Shown: positions 1 through 12,627 of the stretch, in pieces | Position numbering within the stretch: position 1 is the first letter of the stretch | Layout of the letters: every line of letters starts with the position of its first letter | Origin: Baylisascaris procyonis | Lineage: Eukaryota > Nematoda > Chromadorea > Rhabditida > Ascarididae | Assembly: GCA_037389465.1 (NCBI GenBank) | Contig: JAZARR010000204.1 | Location: 1,011,001-1,075,000, forward strand | Direction of reading: 5' to 3' | Length of the DNA: 64,000 nt | Notes under the pieces: generated by a model | What the model saw: the letters and a program-made list of their open reading frames with translations, nothing else | Database searches by the model: none | Told to the model about the DNA's origin: nothing | Program-made: the position numbers and the translations under genes

Positions 1-526
1 AAGGAAGCTAATAGACGGAAAATCCGAGGATATCCCTTATAATCATAGTGGATTAAAATTTAAACAATATATGACCACCGATCCATGAACTGAACAATTG
101 ATTCGAAAGGTTAAATTCGATAAATCAATACCTTAATGCTCAACAATGATTATTTATTATGTCTACTTTAAATATGCACATTCCCCCACTACAATACTCA
201 ATATACCCAACACTTGCCATAAGAACTTCTGATCAAGGATAAGAGAGAAATGAAGGAAGACAATGTCGACGATTAACCCAAAGGGCATCCGACCTGCAAA
301 CTCGAGGTTGGAAGGGAACTAGCTGATTATTTAAAAATCACTTATCGCCTTAATTCAAAGACCCAAAGTGTTTTTTCCACTAAATGCTGAGTTTGTTCAC
401 CTAAATCGTTAAGTCAGTTGAAATGAAGATGCCTAATTTTCTTTTTTTTTCTGAATTTCCGATAGTGAATACTGTTCACAATATTTGAAGTTATATCCTT
501 ATTGAAGACATTCGTTATACTAGAAA
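1..526. other. Left edge, no exon recognised
   Basis: No reading frame here resembles the part of PWP2 that should follow the last exon found at 527-700. It is most likely intron of that minus-strand gene, or intergenic if the gene is broken here. The sequence is AT-rich with no clear repeat. Confidence 0.4.
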
Positions 527-3500
527 TTATTGCTTTCTAATAAATTCAATTAAAAATTCAACGAACCGTTTTGTTTTTTCGAAATTTATTTTTTTAACTT
601 CATTGGATGTTTCTTTATTGCATATGCCGCTAACGAGATCATCGGCATTCAAATTGCATGTCCACAAATTTGCCAATCCCCGTCTACCAATTGTTATCAA
701 CTGAAAAATAAAATTTATTGAAAATTTCTTACAAGAAATTCAAATCTAACAATTTCCCAATTATCCCCCATAGTGATTGATACTTCTCTAGGTGAAATAA
801 AACTAGAATTAATTCATTAAATTAAAACTTACATCATAAGAGTTGTCACAAAAATCACATCCAATAATTGCTCCTTTATGAGAGGCCAATGTATGCATAA
901 ATAAATTCTGTAATTTCCCTCCCGCTGCAACGATTCGTACTTGTTTATCATCCGATCCAGTAACCAATAATCTCAAATGAAACATTCAATTAATGCAAAA
1001 TTATAACTGTTTTTTTTTTTATATATTGTATATAAGATTTTAGCGATTCTTATATAATTTGCACCTAATATTTTCTTAACTTTTTTTGGTTCTCTTTGGA
1101 ATATTTAAATAAAGCCAAACCAACGATATAATATGTAAAAAAATGGGATTTATGTATAATGGGAAATGCGACTAGACGACATTCCGACAAAATCGCATAC
1201 AACGGAAAGAGGGGGGGGGGGTGGTTTGCAATGTTCGATGGGAGCCGAGATGGATGCAACCAATTCTATCATAAACCCTCGCTCCTCTCTTTCCCTTGAG
1301 CAGAGATATAATTTATTTAACGCATTTTATTAAAACAAATATAATCATTAATGTTAAAATGGAATTTCAAAATGCGATCGTACCTAGTTGATGAGCTCAG
1401 TTGAACTGTTCGATTTGCTAATTGGATATTGACTTTATTTTATGCAAATATTTAAAGCCGTTTTATTGCGATATATTTGGAAGAAACAATAAGAAAATGA
1501 AGAAACGGAAATCGACATACTTTGAGTCGTAACTCCAATTGAGATGCCTCACACTATCAGCACTAATTTTGTATGTTTCTTGTAGAATGAACGGATTGAA
1601 CTGATGCGATTGGAAACCGGCCACAGAAAATATTTGCACATCGCCGTCACGACATGCTGCGATCCGTCTCAAATTGAAAATGATTCAAATATCACATTAG
1701 TCAAGTTCATTTTTTAATATCATATTAAAGTATATGAGGAACAGGACTTCAGATATCCTGGCATCGATAATATTTGCATCTTGCTCCGCAGTGGCTATCA
1801 CATTCAACACTGCCATGGCTCCGAGATTATTCGGTTTAAAAAACATTGAGGAGGAAGTAAAATATGGTCGAAACAATAGCCAATTAATTTGGATTATAGG
1901 CTACGATGAAATATTCAAGGAAAGCTGAACAAAGTTTTGTTCACATCAGTATTAATCACGTCAGAAAAAATTTCCACTCAGAAAATCACTGTCTGAATTA
2001 GTTTGCACTGTTGGATTGTAACATCCATCTCAACAATTTATACGTAGTGAATCAACGATCGGAATCAAATTTAACTAAACAAATGAATGAACAACCGAAA
2101 TATTTCGACTCCGGAGTCAATGTTACATTTTCGAAGGCCACCGAGGGCGCCAACCTGTACTTAATAAGTTATTGAACGATTTAAATCACAGATTTTACAA
2201 TTTACTCACCTTCCATCGGGAGAGAATTTAACATCTCCAACGCGTTTATGAAAACGATGTCTATAAAGAATTGTTTGAGTTGCTAAATTCACATATAATC
2301 CTTCACCACCTGAAAAAAAAAAAAATAATAATAATAATAATAATAATAATGCAATGCTGTTTAATTAGGCTAAAAGATTATCTATTTGCTTTCATAAATA
2401 CGCATTTATAAGGCCTATTTCGATGACGTCATATCTATTCAACTCGATAGTCATTGAAGCAATGGTCGGGAAATTTGACTCATGTATCGCCAATCGTATG
2501 ACGGTCGCTTAGATCAATTTTTAAGTTGGCGATCACTTTTAAAGAGACGAGATTTGAAAGCGTCAAAGAATTAAAAAAAAATATTCTATAGTCAATCGAC
2601 GTTTACTTCATACTGGTCGAGTCAAAAACGGATGAAAAAGCTCACCAAACGATGACTTTTAGACCGATAAATTAACTAGTAATAGATATCATTATAAAAG
2701 TTGCACAATCACCGCCCAGATATTCGAAGTTACTCATTAACCTTATTCGAGTAAGCAGCAACGAACAAGTGCTAATAGAAAATAGTTAACTATATATGAC
2801 TTAGAATATTTAACGTTTATAAATAATAGTTGGCGAGTTTCTTCGAAAACGGCGCAATTGTCTGAATTTTTTTAATGAACAACCTCGCCAAATCATAAAA
2901 TCGTTACGAAGAATAAACAAAATATAATCATCTACCTTCATTAACGATGAAAATATGCGTTCCGGCTGGATTCAACGCTAAAACTTTAATGTTTTGCTCC
3001 GATTCAATTGCTATTGTGTTCGCAATATTACTGCAAAAATAAGAGTGTTATTAAATATTACTGCTACACAATATTACTATTTTTATATATTAAATGTCTA
3101 TCCATCTAAACTATAGTTTTATGCCTAAATTGTACCTCTCCACGCTTTGCAGCAATAGATATATTATTGAGTATAAGCGAAACGATCCCACTTGATCTCA
3201 TCGTCTAGTGTCGATCCGTTTTGGACTATGGTACTCCTCTATGATCTTCCAAATTGATTTCTGATATTAGATTGTTAGAGAATATCCAGAAACACTTCAC
3301 ATCTATACTACCTTTAGCAAAGTTAAACACGCTTATATCAGAAATAATTATACTACTAGAATTAAAATCACAAACCTCTGAGGTCAATGGAATTTTGCAG
3401 GCTCAATTTTGAATGAATTGTTTTTTGTTTTTTTTTTATAAATAAAATTGTGTGTGTTCAGCTTTTCCGACAACCCACTGTTAGAAATATTTCAGTTCGA

Positions 3501-4263
3501 CCCTCTCCGTAATTGATTTACGCATCAATTTCAACAAGCCAAAAGACGTTGCGATACAAAAAATTTTCTGCATAACTTTCACTTTCATCTTGTTCGACTC
3601 CGGAATCTTCTTCTGGACTCCGGAATCTTCTTCTTGCCGATATCGATATCTTGCCGATATACCGGAATCCGGACTTCCTCATTCGGAACGTTAAAATAAA
3701 TAAATAAATAACTATAGATCCTTTTTTTTGCGATATGTTAAAAAAAATGAAACGAATCGTTTACTTTTTCAAATCGAATACTGTAACTTTATTGCCGACG
3801 GGGCTGATTAATGAATTCCCATCCGGTGTGAATACAACATTGCCACTTTTATAGATCGTTCCCACCAAACTTGAAAACTGTAAAAAATAAACGAATAGAT
3901 ACATCCATATATTTAATTTCAGAAAAGAAAATAATAAAAGGAATTTTTTTTTAATTTTAGTAGAATAAATCGTAAACTATTTTACCAAGGATTTATCAGT
4001 TTCATATGAAGTAAATCCATATTTCTTTTTTTTTCCAGAGCATAAACGATCGAGAAGGTCTTAGAGAAACGTTGAAAAAGCATCGAAGAATGAAATGGAA
4101 TTTTTTAGTGAAACAATAGAAAAAAAAGAGATTTAAGGAAAAGGAAGTAAAGACTAAAAAATAGATTATAAAATAATCGAAACATTGTCGGATTAGAGAA
4201 TTTTAGAGATTATTTTTATAAGGAATAATTCAGTTAACTTACATGAAAATTGCTATTCATCAT
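527..4263 (-). CDS. PWP2: PWP2/UTP1 WD40 protein, 5' part (partial)
   Basis: This gene encodes the N-terminal part of periodic tryptophan protein 2, a WD40-repeat subunit of the UTP-B complex that acts in the nucleolus on pre-18S rRNA. Exons in transcript order are 4263-4243, 3877-3765, 3030-2936, 2309-2210, 1667-1521, 971-833 and 700-527. Phases agree at all six joins. Recognisable blocks are FSSLVGTIYKSGN, the highly conserved NSLISPVGNKVTVFDLKNN (exon 2), VKFSPDGR (exon 4), LLVTGSDDKQVRI, and SHKGAIIGCDF followed by GRRGLANLWTC, the usual order in PWP2 propeller 1. About 205 residues precede exon 7. A normal PWP2 is roughly 900 residues, so most of the protein lies beyond the left edge. 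Exon 7 stays open to a stop at 527-529, but its true donor is not resolved. The second ATG (4260) is an equally good start. Introns 4 and 5 end in GAG rather than YAG. Confidence 0.88.
2321..2350. repeat. (ATA)n microsatellite
   Basis: A run of about nine ATA/AAT units lies next to the polypyrimidine tract that precedes PWP2 exon 4. It is a simple repeat inside an intron. Confidence 0.9.
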
Positions 4264-6746
4264 GCAGGTGAACGTAGAGAGAACACACTTCCAGGGAAAT
4301 ACTTCCTGACAAGATTCCGATGTGTAGTACTATAATTTAATGTCAGTCCAGTTCGCACCTTAAATGAAAGATTATATCTGAATAAAGTTGCAAATTTTTT
4401 ATGCAAATTTTGTATGCAAATAAAGTCGTATGCAAATTTTGCAAAGATGTTCTCAACGTGCGACAAGTAACCTCAATGAGTACCGTCCCCTTCTTTTAGA
4501 TGCTTTGATCGTCTTCAAATACCCACCCACTAAAGAAATACTGAATCATCGGCTTGGTGTTAAATTAAATGTACATTTTTCTGGGACAAATTATACATCA
4601 ACATAGTGGCTGCCTCATTCGTCTAGTAGGAACTCACTAAAAAAACTATAAGGTTTTTCTATAATACGTATGCCAGCATCAACCCCTTCCCTACCTCCTC
4701 TTCCTCCTCAATCCTTTACCAAACGTTGCATCGGTTAATTCTTTTACAATCCTGTGATTCATAATCTACCACCCCTTCGACTACTTTTTAAATACTAGCT
4801 CATCTTGCTTGAGTCTTGAAAAGCAACCATTTCCCCCCCTCCCTGAATTTAGTTCTTTCATCGAGAGCTCCAAGAAATCATAGGGGTTTTATTTGAAAAA
4901 ATACGATAAGTTCTTCGTTTCATGCTAGCTTGATGAATATTTTTCTGTGTGAATAATGTACCAATTGCTTTCTAAGCTGTGAATAATGTACCAACTAAAA
5001 AAAAATTAAACCCAACTATAGCGAGTTGTTGGGTAAATACGATCTCAACAATCCAAGTACCTGTTAGGTCATATGTTGGTTAGATCACACCTTCCTGTAA
5101 TAAACCTGTTAGATCATATCTGGGTTGGACTACACCTTCCTGTAATATACCCGCAGGTCATATTCAGGCTAGAGCACACCTCGCAATATACCTGTTAGGT
5201 TATATGTAGGCTAGACCACACCTTCTTGAAATACACCTACGTATCAACCAAAAACCCTCTTGCTGCCTTACAGATGAATAAACAACGATCGTAGCATGGA
5301 CTGATCGCACCCACTGAGCATGATAGAACCACACATCAACAACGTTCAAAGAATGTGATGATGAATAACGTTACGAATAGTGTCCACTGCAACATTTCCA
5401 TGCTCGAATCCCATCTTCCCCATATCCAATCCTCCCTCCCTCCCCCATGTCCTCCATCCTGCGATGATCCAAGAAGTTTCATAATCTTTTCAGTTGATCA
5501 ATGAATCGAAACATACAAATCAAATCCGTTCAAATTTTTATAGATATATGCAATAATAGCGTTAATTACGCAAGATGCAATAAAACGAATAAATAACACA
5601 ATGAAATAAATTAAAAAAGATTTTCAACAAATTCCAAAAAAAAAGCCTTAACACCAACAATAACATCGAAAGAGATGAAGAAAAAAAAAACGAGAAATAA
5701 ATAGTAAAAAAAAAATTTTTGAATATTAACCATAAAAATTCAAATGGAAATTTTTTTGGTATTTGTAAAACATAATTTGCATATTCGATTGGATGGAAAT
5801 TTACATATTCATTCATAATCCATAATGCCAAAAAAAACAACCCAAAAATAAATAATTATATAAATATATGAATGAAAAAAAATTTTTTTTTCTTTACTTT
5901 TGGATAAATTACAATATCTATTCGCGACTGTCATAAATTAAAAGAATATTTGCATAATTTTTATCGAATTTGAAGCCATTTTTTTCATTCAAAAATCAAA
6001 ATTACATAAAATTTAAGTTGCTTAAGGATGAAAAAAAAAACAATTCTAAGCTATTATATCAAGCTTATTTTCTAGCAATTCAAAGATTGCTCCCCTCTAG
6101 ACACAACCGAAATCCATGATGATCACATAAGAATAGGTACCTAATCGACTGATCATTAATAATTGTCTTCAACAACATTTCGATAGTAAAATCGCAAATT
6201 CATTCATGATAATCGATTTAGGCAATATTGTATAATAATATATCACTTTATGCATATAATCACCTAATGCCTATATTATAAAATTCAAAACAAGTCAATT
6301 TTGATATCACTAAATATGGGGAATTTCACTCAGTAATTAAGCTAATTTCAACTCAATTATCTGAGTGAAATTTCACTTCATTTTTTTTAAAATTTATTTA
6401 TTAATACCGATCAAAATATATCGGCTAAAATTTGATAATATAAATAAACAAATTTGTTGCGCGTAATATATCAAAACAAACATCAAACACAAATAAAAAT
6501 AAACAATTCATTAACTCATATAAGAGGGCAATCTGTAATCGTTTAATGCATCAAATTCGATATATAATTGCACATTCGCCCATTTTAAAACAGTCAACTA
6601 TTTGGGGATAAATTAAGGCCAATTGTAAAAAAAATTTAAATTCATCATTCCCAATCAACGATTCAACTCCATTCAAATGTGATAATATATTCAAGCCTAT
6701 CATATTATGAGAATCTATCATAAACAATACAGAACAATATAATTTT
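4264..6746. other. Intergenic interval PWP2-SLC35B1
   Basis: About 2.5 kb lies between the start of PWP2 and the stop of SLC35B1, both on the minus strand. I find no coding exon. It contains a four-unit degenerate tandem repeat (5059-5234), a shorter direct repeat containing GTGAATAATGTACCAA near 4950-4996, and AT-rich sequence. It should hold the PWP2 promoter or outron and the SLC35B1 3' UTR, but I cannot place either. Confidence 0.6.
5059..5234. repeat. Degenerate ~45-bp tandem repeat, 4 units
   Basis: Units begin at 5059, 5104, 5149 and 5190, each opening with ACCTGTTAG or a variant (ACCCGCAGG). They contain a TCATAT core and a CACACCTTC-type block. Units are 41-45 bp and clearly diverged from one another, so this is an old local amplification. 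Confidence 0.8.
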
Positions 6747-9700
6747 TTAATTACTCTTCGTTGGTGGTCGCTTCTTTTTACTTTCAATAGCATCGAGTAG
6801 AAGACCCGTAAAGACTATCACTGTACCCAACATTTGTCGTTGTGAGAGTGCATTACCGAAGAGAATCACTGAGCCAAGCATTGTGAATAATTTCCGTGTT
6901 GTGGTCACTATCGAACATGTCAATGGACCAAATTCAGCGACCGTCTTGAAGATGAAATACTGTAATTAATACTGTAATTAAAAAATAAAAATTACGTAAA
7001 AAGATACTGCAAAATTAGATGAAAATGAAGAATACGGTGTCGGGCAAGACATAAAATGATAGGTAGGAAGTGTTACCCCTTCACCTCAGAGGTCACTCAC
7101 TTATTTACACTCCCTCCTCCCATTGGCGCTCTCTCTTCCTCGACCCTAAGCTGCATGGAATGGAAGCAAATTGATTCGGAATATAATCACAATGAATTAT
7201 TTCCTCTTTTCCATAATGCAGCATATCTATCGGCACGAGAAGAGGAATAAGGAAATTTCTTTCCTTCAAATTAAAATCTAGTGGGTAACTATGCCAAATA
7301 TTTTATCATGTTTGATTTTACATCCGTTTTCATCTCATCAATTGTTTTACAAGAGTTATAAATAAAAATATTAAAATAAACGCAAAATAATACTATCATA
7401 TTATAAATCGATTCGGTTGATCCTAGAAATCCAAAGAGATGAATAATGGGAATATGATTATAAATGCAAATTTAATTGAATGCATAAAATTGTTCAATAG
7501 TTCCAAGTGGGAAAAGAATTGAAATTAAGAATCGAAATATTCAAATAATTGTAATTAAAATTCTATATATATATATCAGATATGCTATGATATATCCATC
7601 CTTGCAAAAAAAGATCATATGGATCGATATGGAAAACAATTTTTACCTGTCCAAGTGCACTAGTCAATGCAAGCAAGAGCATATTGGTGATCACTGAGGG
7701 ATAAATATTAACGAAATAACTGAATTTTGCTAATTCGCCACTCGTCATTAAACCAAAGAGAAGATAAATTGTTGAGAATAGATTCATATGATACATCATT
7801 GAGTGTGCATTCGCTTTATAGTGATGTCGAATCGTATCTTGAATAGCGCCCGTTGTACCGTCCATTGCCAATGAGAACAACTGCAGAATGATAATATTCA
7901 AATGATAAATAAAGAATTATCTCAAACCAATTATTGAGAGATAAATACAATTCAAAAAACCACCGAATATTTTAGTAGCAAAGGAAAAGAGAAAATATCA
8001 AAGCCGAAAAGATAAAAACTAACAAATCTGAAATTCCCTTTCTATAAGACGGCAAAACGAGCGTAGATGGACTTATAAATATTTAGCTTGCAAATATTTC
8101 AAAAATCTAGAAAATTCGATTAATTTGAAATCGAAATAACTCCAGAAAAAAGAATATAAGAAAAAATTTAAAAGAGGATACTATCAGTGAGAAAATTGCA
8201 ACGTTCAATAAGCAATTGGAATGGTGTGCAGCAAGTATCCGAACTAAAATAATTAAAGTAAAATACATATAGAACTCAAAAAGCACAGCAAAGAATCACA
8301 TAAATCAACGTCGCATATCAAATCCTTTCTCTCTGTCTTTCTCTCTCTCTCTCTTATAGATAATCAACATCCATTTTGGTCACTCTACCTTCAAATAGTA
8401 TTCTAATACGACCTTCATATGAATGCTTAAATGATGCACATTAAATGAATATAACTTATTGTAGCAAAGAAAAGGGTGAAAACACATGAAACCACAATAA
8501 AAATTCATTTCAGTGCTCTCAATCTGCTGACTATCGAAGACAATGCTGCTTTATATTAATTTATTTATACACGCCCACTAATAGCTGTAAATAACAAATA
8601 AACCGATGGGATTAATAAACAAGAAAAGCATTGGACTAGTATCGGATACGGGAAAATTGCTTCTGATCTCGATCGGAATCTGTATCCACATACTACCCTA
8701 GTTGATCGCTAAATAAAGACATTCAACAACTGTGGAATGAGTTCATTATTCAAGCCATCTAACGAATAAACACTTAAAAATGAAAGATAAAAAACAATTT
8801 ACCAAGAAGAATTCGCCCATTCCAAATGAGAACATTGATCGATTTTGCGATGCACCCACCTTATCCTTATAAAGGAATATAGCCACACCAATAACGATCA
8901 TCAACACGAATACGTACTTCTTCCAGTGATATTTCTTTGAAGCAAATAGAACACCGAATAGCAAGATGGGTATTGGCTTACATGATTTAGCCAAAACCTG
9001 CAGTATTTATAAAGGTAATAATATTTGGAAGGGAAAAAACACGTAACGGTAACCACAGAGAAATGAAACGAAGGAAGCCAAAAAGTGATCTTCTGTATAG
9101 AAGAGGGATCGGAATCAAGGACGTCGTTGAAGGATGAAACGGCTGAACACCTGTTCGTGTCCTGATCCTTGCAACTGTAAAAATGAAAGACTTACCTGTG
9201 TGGGGTATGGAATGTATTGCAGTGCATGATTGCTTGCCATCATCGCGAGAAGATAACTCATCGCAACGAATGCATACATCTTTATGGGCACATTATCACG
9301 TGTTTTACCCCTTAAAGTATATGCGAATCCTGTATTCACTGCACATTGCACAAACACTAATGCTTGTGTGAACGTGAATCGATCCTTCCCGTCGGGTCCA
9401 TATTTTCCTTTCGTTCTGAAAAACTAGTATGAGTAATTATTGATGGCCAAAAAAACGGCATGGCTTCGTCATAACATCGTAGAGTCAGATACGTCGTATG
9501 TCAACAAAATCTAGGCTTGTATTCCTGTTTATTCAAGTATCTTCAAGGATGGATGCTTCCATAAAGAAGATAAGCGTCCAATTGAAATAAGGAATGAATG
9601 AATCTAAAAATTTTGAAGTCGAAAAAAAAATTTTTTCAACTTTTGTTTCTCTTCTCCTCACCGGATCTTCAATGCTTTACATTAATCGTTTGTACTGTAT

Positions 9701-10394
9701 ATTAAATAAAACAAAAACGCGTGAATCAAACTTTTTTTCACATTTTTTTTTGTCAAGATATCCCACCTAAACTCCCGCACAACAACGTTCCTATAAAACT
9801 TATGAATTTGAAACGAATTAATAAATCTATGGGTGTCTTATGAAGTGAACGCCTAGAGATTTACTACTAAAAATAGTAATTATTATATTATGAGACTATT
9901 CATTCATCTAGATATGACATGTGTAGGAGATGATCACAGGAATCCTTCCTTCCTTGTCATTCCATTCCCTCTATCCCTCAAACTGCAACATATTAGTGAC
10001 CTAAAAACTATGTAGAAGTTTATGAAGTAGCATAAGATCGACTTTTTTGGGATCGGTTTATATGTCAGTCGTCTCAAAGTGTAGTCCCCAACTGTATGAC
10101 CATCCTTCAAAATTGTGATGCTCCCGAAACCCTATTCACGCGACCCCCTCCTCATCCTATACCAACTACAAAATATATGTTCGATTAATCCCAAATATGC
10201 GATATAATAACTTACATCGATTCTTGTACAATACCAAACCAGAGATAACAGACGAGAATACCACCAGCACAGAATATAAGATTGAGAGCCTGTCGCCAAT
10301 CCACATGGCGAGTACCTGCGTGCCCATGTTCATGATCGCTTCTTGATGAATGCTCATAACCATGTTCCATAACGATACGTCCGTTTTCTTTCAT
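6747..10394 (-). CDS. SLC35B1: SLC35B1 family ER nucleotide-sugar transporter
   Basis: This is a complete multi-pass membrane transporter of the SLC35B1/HUT-1 family. Members sit in the ER membrane and have been assigned nucleotide-sugar or ATP/ADP exchange activity. Exons are 10394-10216, 9415-9196, 8997-8803, 7880-7647 and 6959-6747, giving 346 residues against about 322 in human. All joins keep phase. Family blocks seen are [56 protein letters not shown] and [18 protein letters not shown]. The start at 10394 is chosen because an in-frame stop lies just upstream, between a TTATTCAG acceptor and the ATG. The N-terminus is His-rich ([16 protein letters not shown]), which I do not recall from the human protein. 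The C-terminus ends [10 protein letters not shown], lysine-rich but without a canonical KKXX signal. Confidence 0.93.
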
Positions 10395-10441
10395 TTTCGA
10401 GAACACTGCTGGCCCGGCAACACTCCGATAATCCACTCAAA

Positions 10442-10444
10442 CTG
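10442..10444 (-). promoter_or_regulatory. Candidate trans-splice acceptor for SLC35B1
   Basis: On the minus strand TTTTATTCAG ends here, 47 bases before the chosen ATG. The sequence between is closed by an in-frame TGA, so it cannot be a coding join in the SLC35B1 frame. It fits a spliced-leader acceptor or a 5' UTR cis-splice. The spliced leader itself is not in this window. Confidence 0.45.
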
Positions 10445-12552
10445 AATAAAAGCAAAGGAATAAGTAGAAATAAATATGAAATTCATCATTTAGTTAACAG
10501 TATGTCTTGTAAGAGGTTTTCCCTGCCAGGAATAGATTCAACCCTCCCCCCCTCCCTATAAACAAGTCTACAATCATGAAAGAGGAGTGATTAGTTCGAT
10601 CACGCTCTCCCCTTCAATACCCTCGGATGAGCTGCTTCACAGCCATAGCTTTAAGTTGGAACTACCGGACACAAGTTGGAAGTACCGGACAGACTATAGG
10701 CCGACAGCGCCTTTACTATCCTTCATGCTGATCTGTCAAATTCGAGAGGCGAATTGACGCTGTAGACTTGGAGATAGTACCAAATTTGCATACACTTTTG
10801 CATAGGCTGGATTATCATTCGACAGTGATCAGAGGGATCGGAGCAGATTGTCAACCTGGACACACAAATCTAAATATTTCTTCCACTTAGAAACGCAAAA
10901 TTTTTCAAGTGTTATAGTCTTATTTAAAATTTCTATGTGATGAAAAGAAATACAAAAGGACAGATAAGCATAGATGATTGACCTCTAAGGATCAGCGACA
11001 GCACTGACAGAACTTCAGAAGAATAGAACACGAGGTTCCAGCTAAGGATTATAACACATTCTAATTTTAATTATTCCCACAGGTAATTCGAGAAAAAAAG
11101 ACATTTCTAACTCTTAAATTATTAACTATAAAGAAATGATATCATTACAATAACGCTTTTGATATGGGAAAATGCAAAAGGTTGGGAAAAATAACGAATT
11201 TTCCCATTCTTTTGGGAAATGTTCATTAATGATGACGTTGCATTCACTATTGCAGCGTCATTCTAAACATTACTCTCTACCGTATACTCATTGTGTTACA
11301 CTCTCGTATGCATAGATGAATCTCACAATGTATTCTGTTACTACAGTAGTAGAACTTATTCGCGAATATTATTATGGGATATGCATGGTCGACAACGAAG
11401 GCGGATAAAATCGGATAAGTAAGACTGACAGACAGATACGCCACATATTTGCAGATTTCTTTTTAGGGATTTTCATTGAGGATAACACGATGTTTTGCTC
11501 GAATTGCCTCTTCGACGGAAACGACACTTTAGTTTCGTGGATAATAATATTGCCTCTATTTCAAAGGCTATTTGTAGACTAAGTAATACCATCGGTATTC
11601 ATAAAAATCAGAGCCATGAAAAATCTTCCTTCCGTTGAGTGTCTTTTTTCTGCATTGCACCTTGTTTTGCTCCCTTTCCTTCATCACTGAAGTGTGCATT
11701 CGTTCCAATCCTATTCAAAAAAATCGCCGGCTACTTTGCACACATAAGCATTACCATGATCCTATCATCATTCCTTGTACTATGGGCACAACCCTTCTTT
11801 ATACAATCAATGAATTGAGCAATTCTAAATCGAGGTTGCAAAATCGTGGCTAAATGCCTTGAGGATCTTCGATGTGGGATGCAGATTCTTATGAAAATAT
11901 AACAGATTAAAATGTCGGGCATGAGATATCGCAGAGATTTTAAAAACGGGCATAAAATGGTACCCTCGAAACATTGTGCCGCTACTTAGCGATGAAATTC
12001 CACGAGGGGCATCTATATAAACATCGAAAGACGGCAAATGGGGGAGACGGGAGGGACCATTACGATCATAAACGCCTCACCAGAAGTTAGTTTTTCCCAG
12101 AGGCTATAAGTACGATTTGCCGATCGCGAAGGTAAGCATCGCGGAATGCAAGAAAGATACCCGAAGGCTAGCAATACAGTACGGCATTACCGATAAGCAA
12201 TTAAAAGAGACTGACAAAAGCCGAGTTATACAACCATCCTTGAGAAATATAATAACGCCACCATAGATATAAATATCGACATAACCATACTAATATCACA
12301 CAACAGTTCACATATTTCATAAAGCAAGACGACCACATACATAGTACAATCAACATGTTGGGCATAGTATCCACTAATCATCACAAATGTAACCAACGGA
12401 AAATGAAGTAAGGACGTATCACGATTTTCAAAGTCTTTGGCAAGAAAAAAAGAAAACTAAACGAACAAAAACAGCTTTGTTTCCTATAATCCAACGCATA
12501 GCACACATTCTTCAAATTTCACCTATTCGCGTGCGCAAATCCAATGTACGAG
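10445..12552. other. Intergenic, no gene recognised
   Basis: This 2.1-kb stretch lies between the SLC35B1 5' end and the satellite array. Open frames are short and overlap on both strands without family resemblance. A 19-bp near-perfect tandem (ACAAGTTGGAAGTACCGG and its neighbour) lies at about 10653-10692. Confidence 0.55.
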
Positions 12553-12627
12553 CGTGGCGGTTTGGCGTAGTGGGTAATGCGTGTGATTTCTAGTCGAAGG
12601 ATCGCAGGTTCGGTCCCCTGCCTCGGC
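12553..12627 (+). repeat. tRNA-Arg-like (SINE-type) head with A and B boxes
   Basis: An RNA polymerase III type internal promoter is visible. The A-box-like TGGCGTAGTGGGT is at 12563-12575 and the B-box-like GGTTCGGTCCC at 12607-12617, about 30 bp apart as in tRNA genes. TTTCTAG at 12587-12593 resembles a tRNA-Arg(UCU) anticodon loop. The T stem GCAGG/CCTGC is perfect but encloses an 8-nt loop instead of 7, and no good acceptor stem forms. I therefore read it as a tRNA-derived SINE head or pseudogene, not a functional tRNA. It is the first unit of the array that follows. Confidence 0.7.

Noticed and set aside
7056..7250. Plus-strand 64-residue frame
   Set aside because: It lies in an intron of SLC35B1 on the opposite strand with no similarity.
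12563..12627. Functional tRNA-Arg gene
   Set aside because: The T loop has an extra base, the acceptor stem does not pair, and the unit is followed by partial copies. A tRNA-derived repeat fits better.
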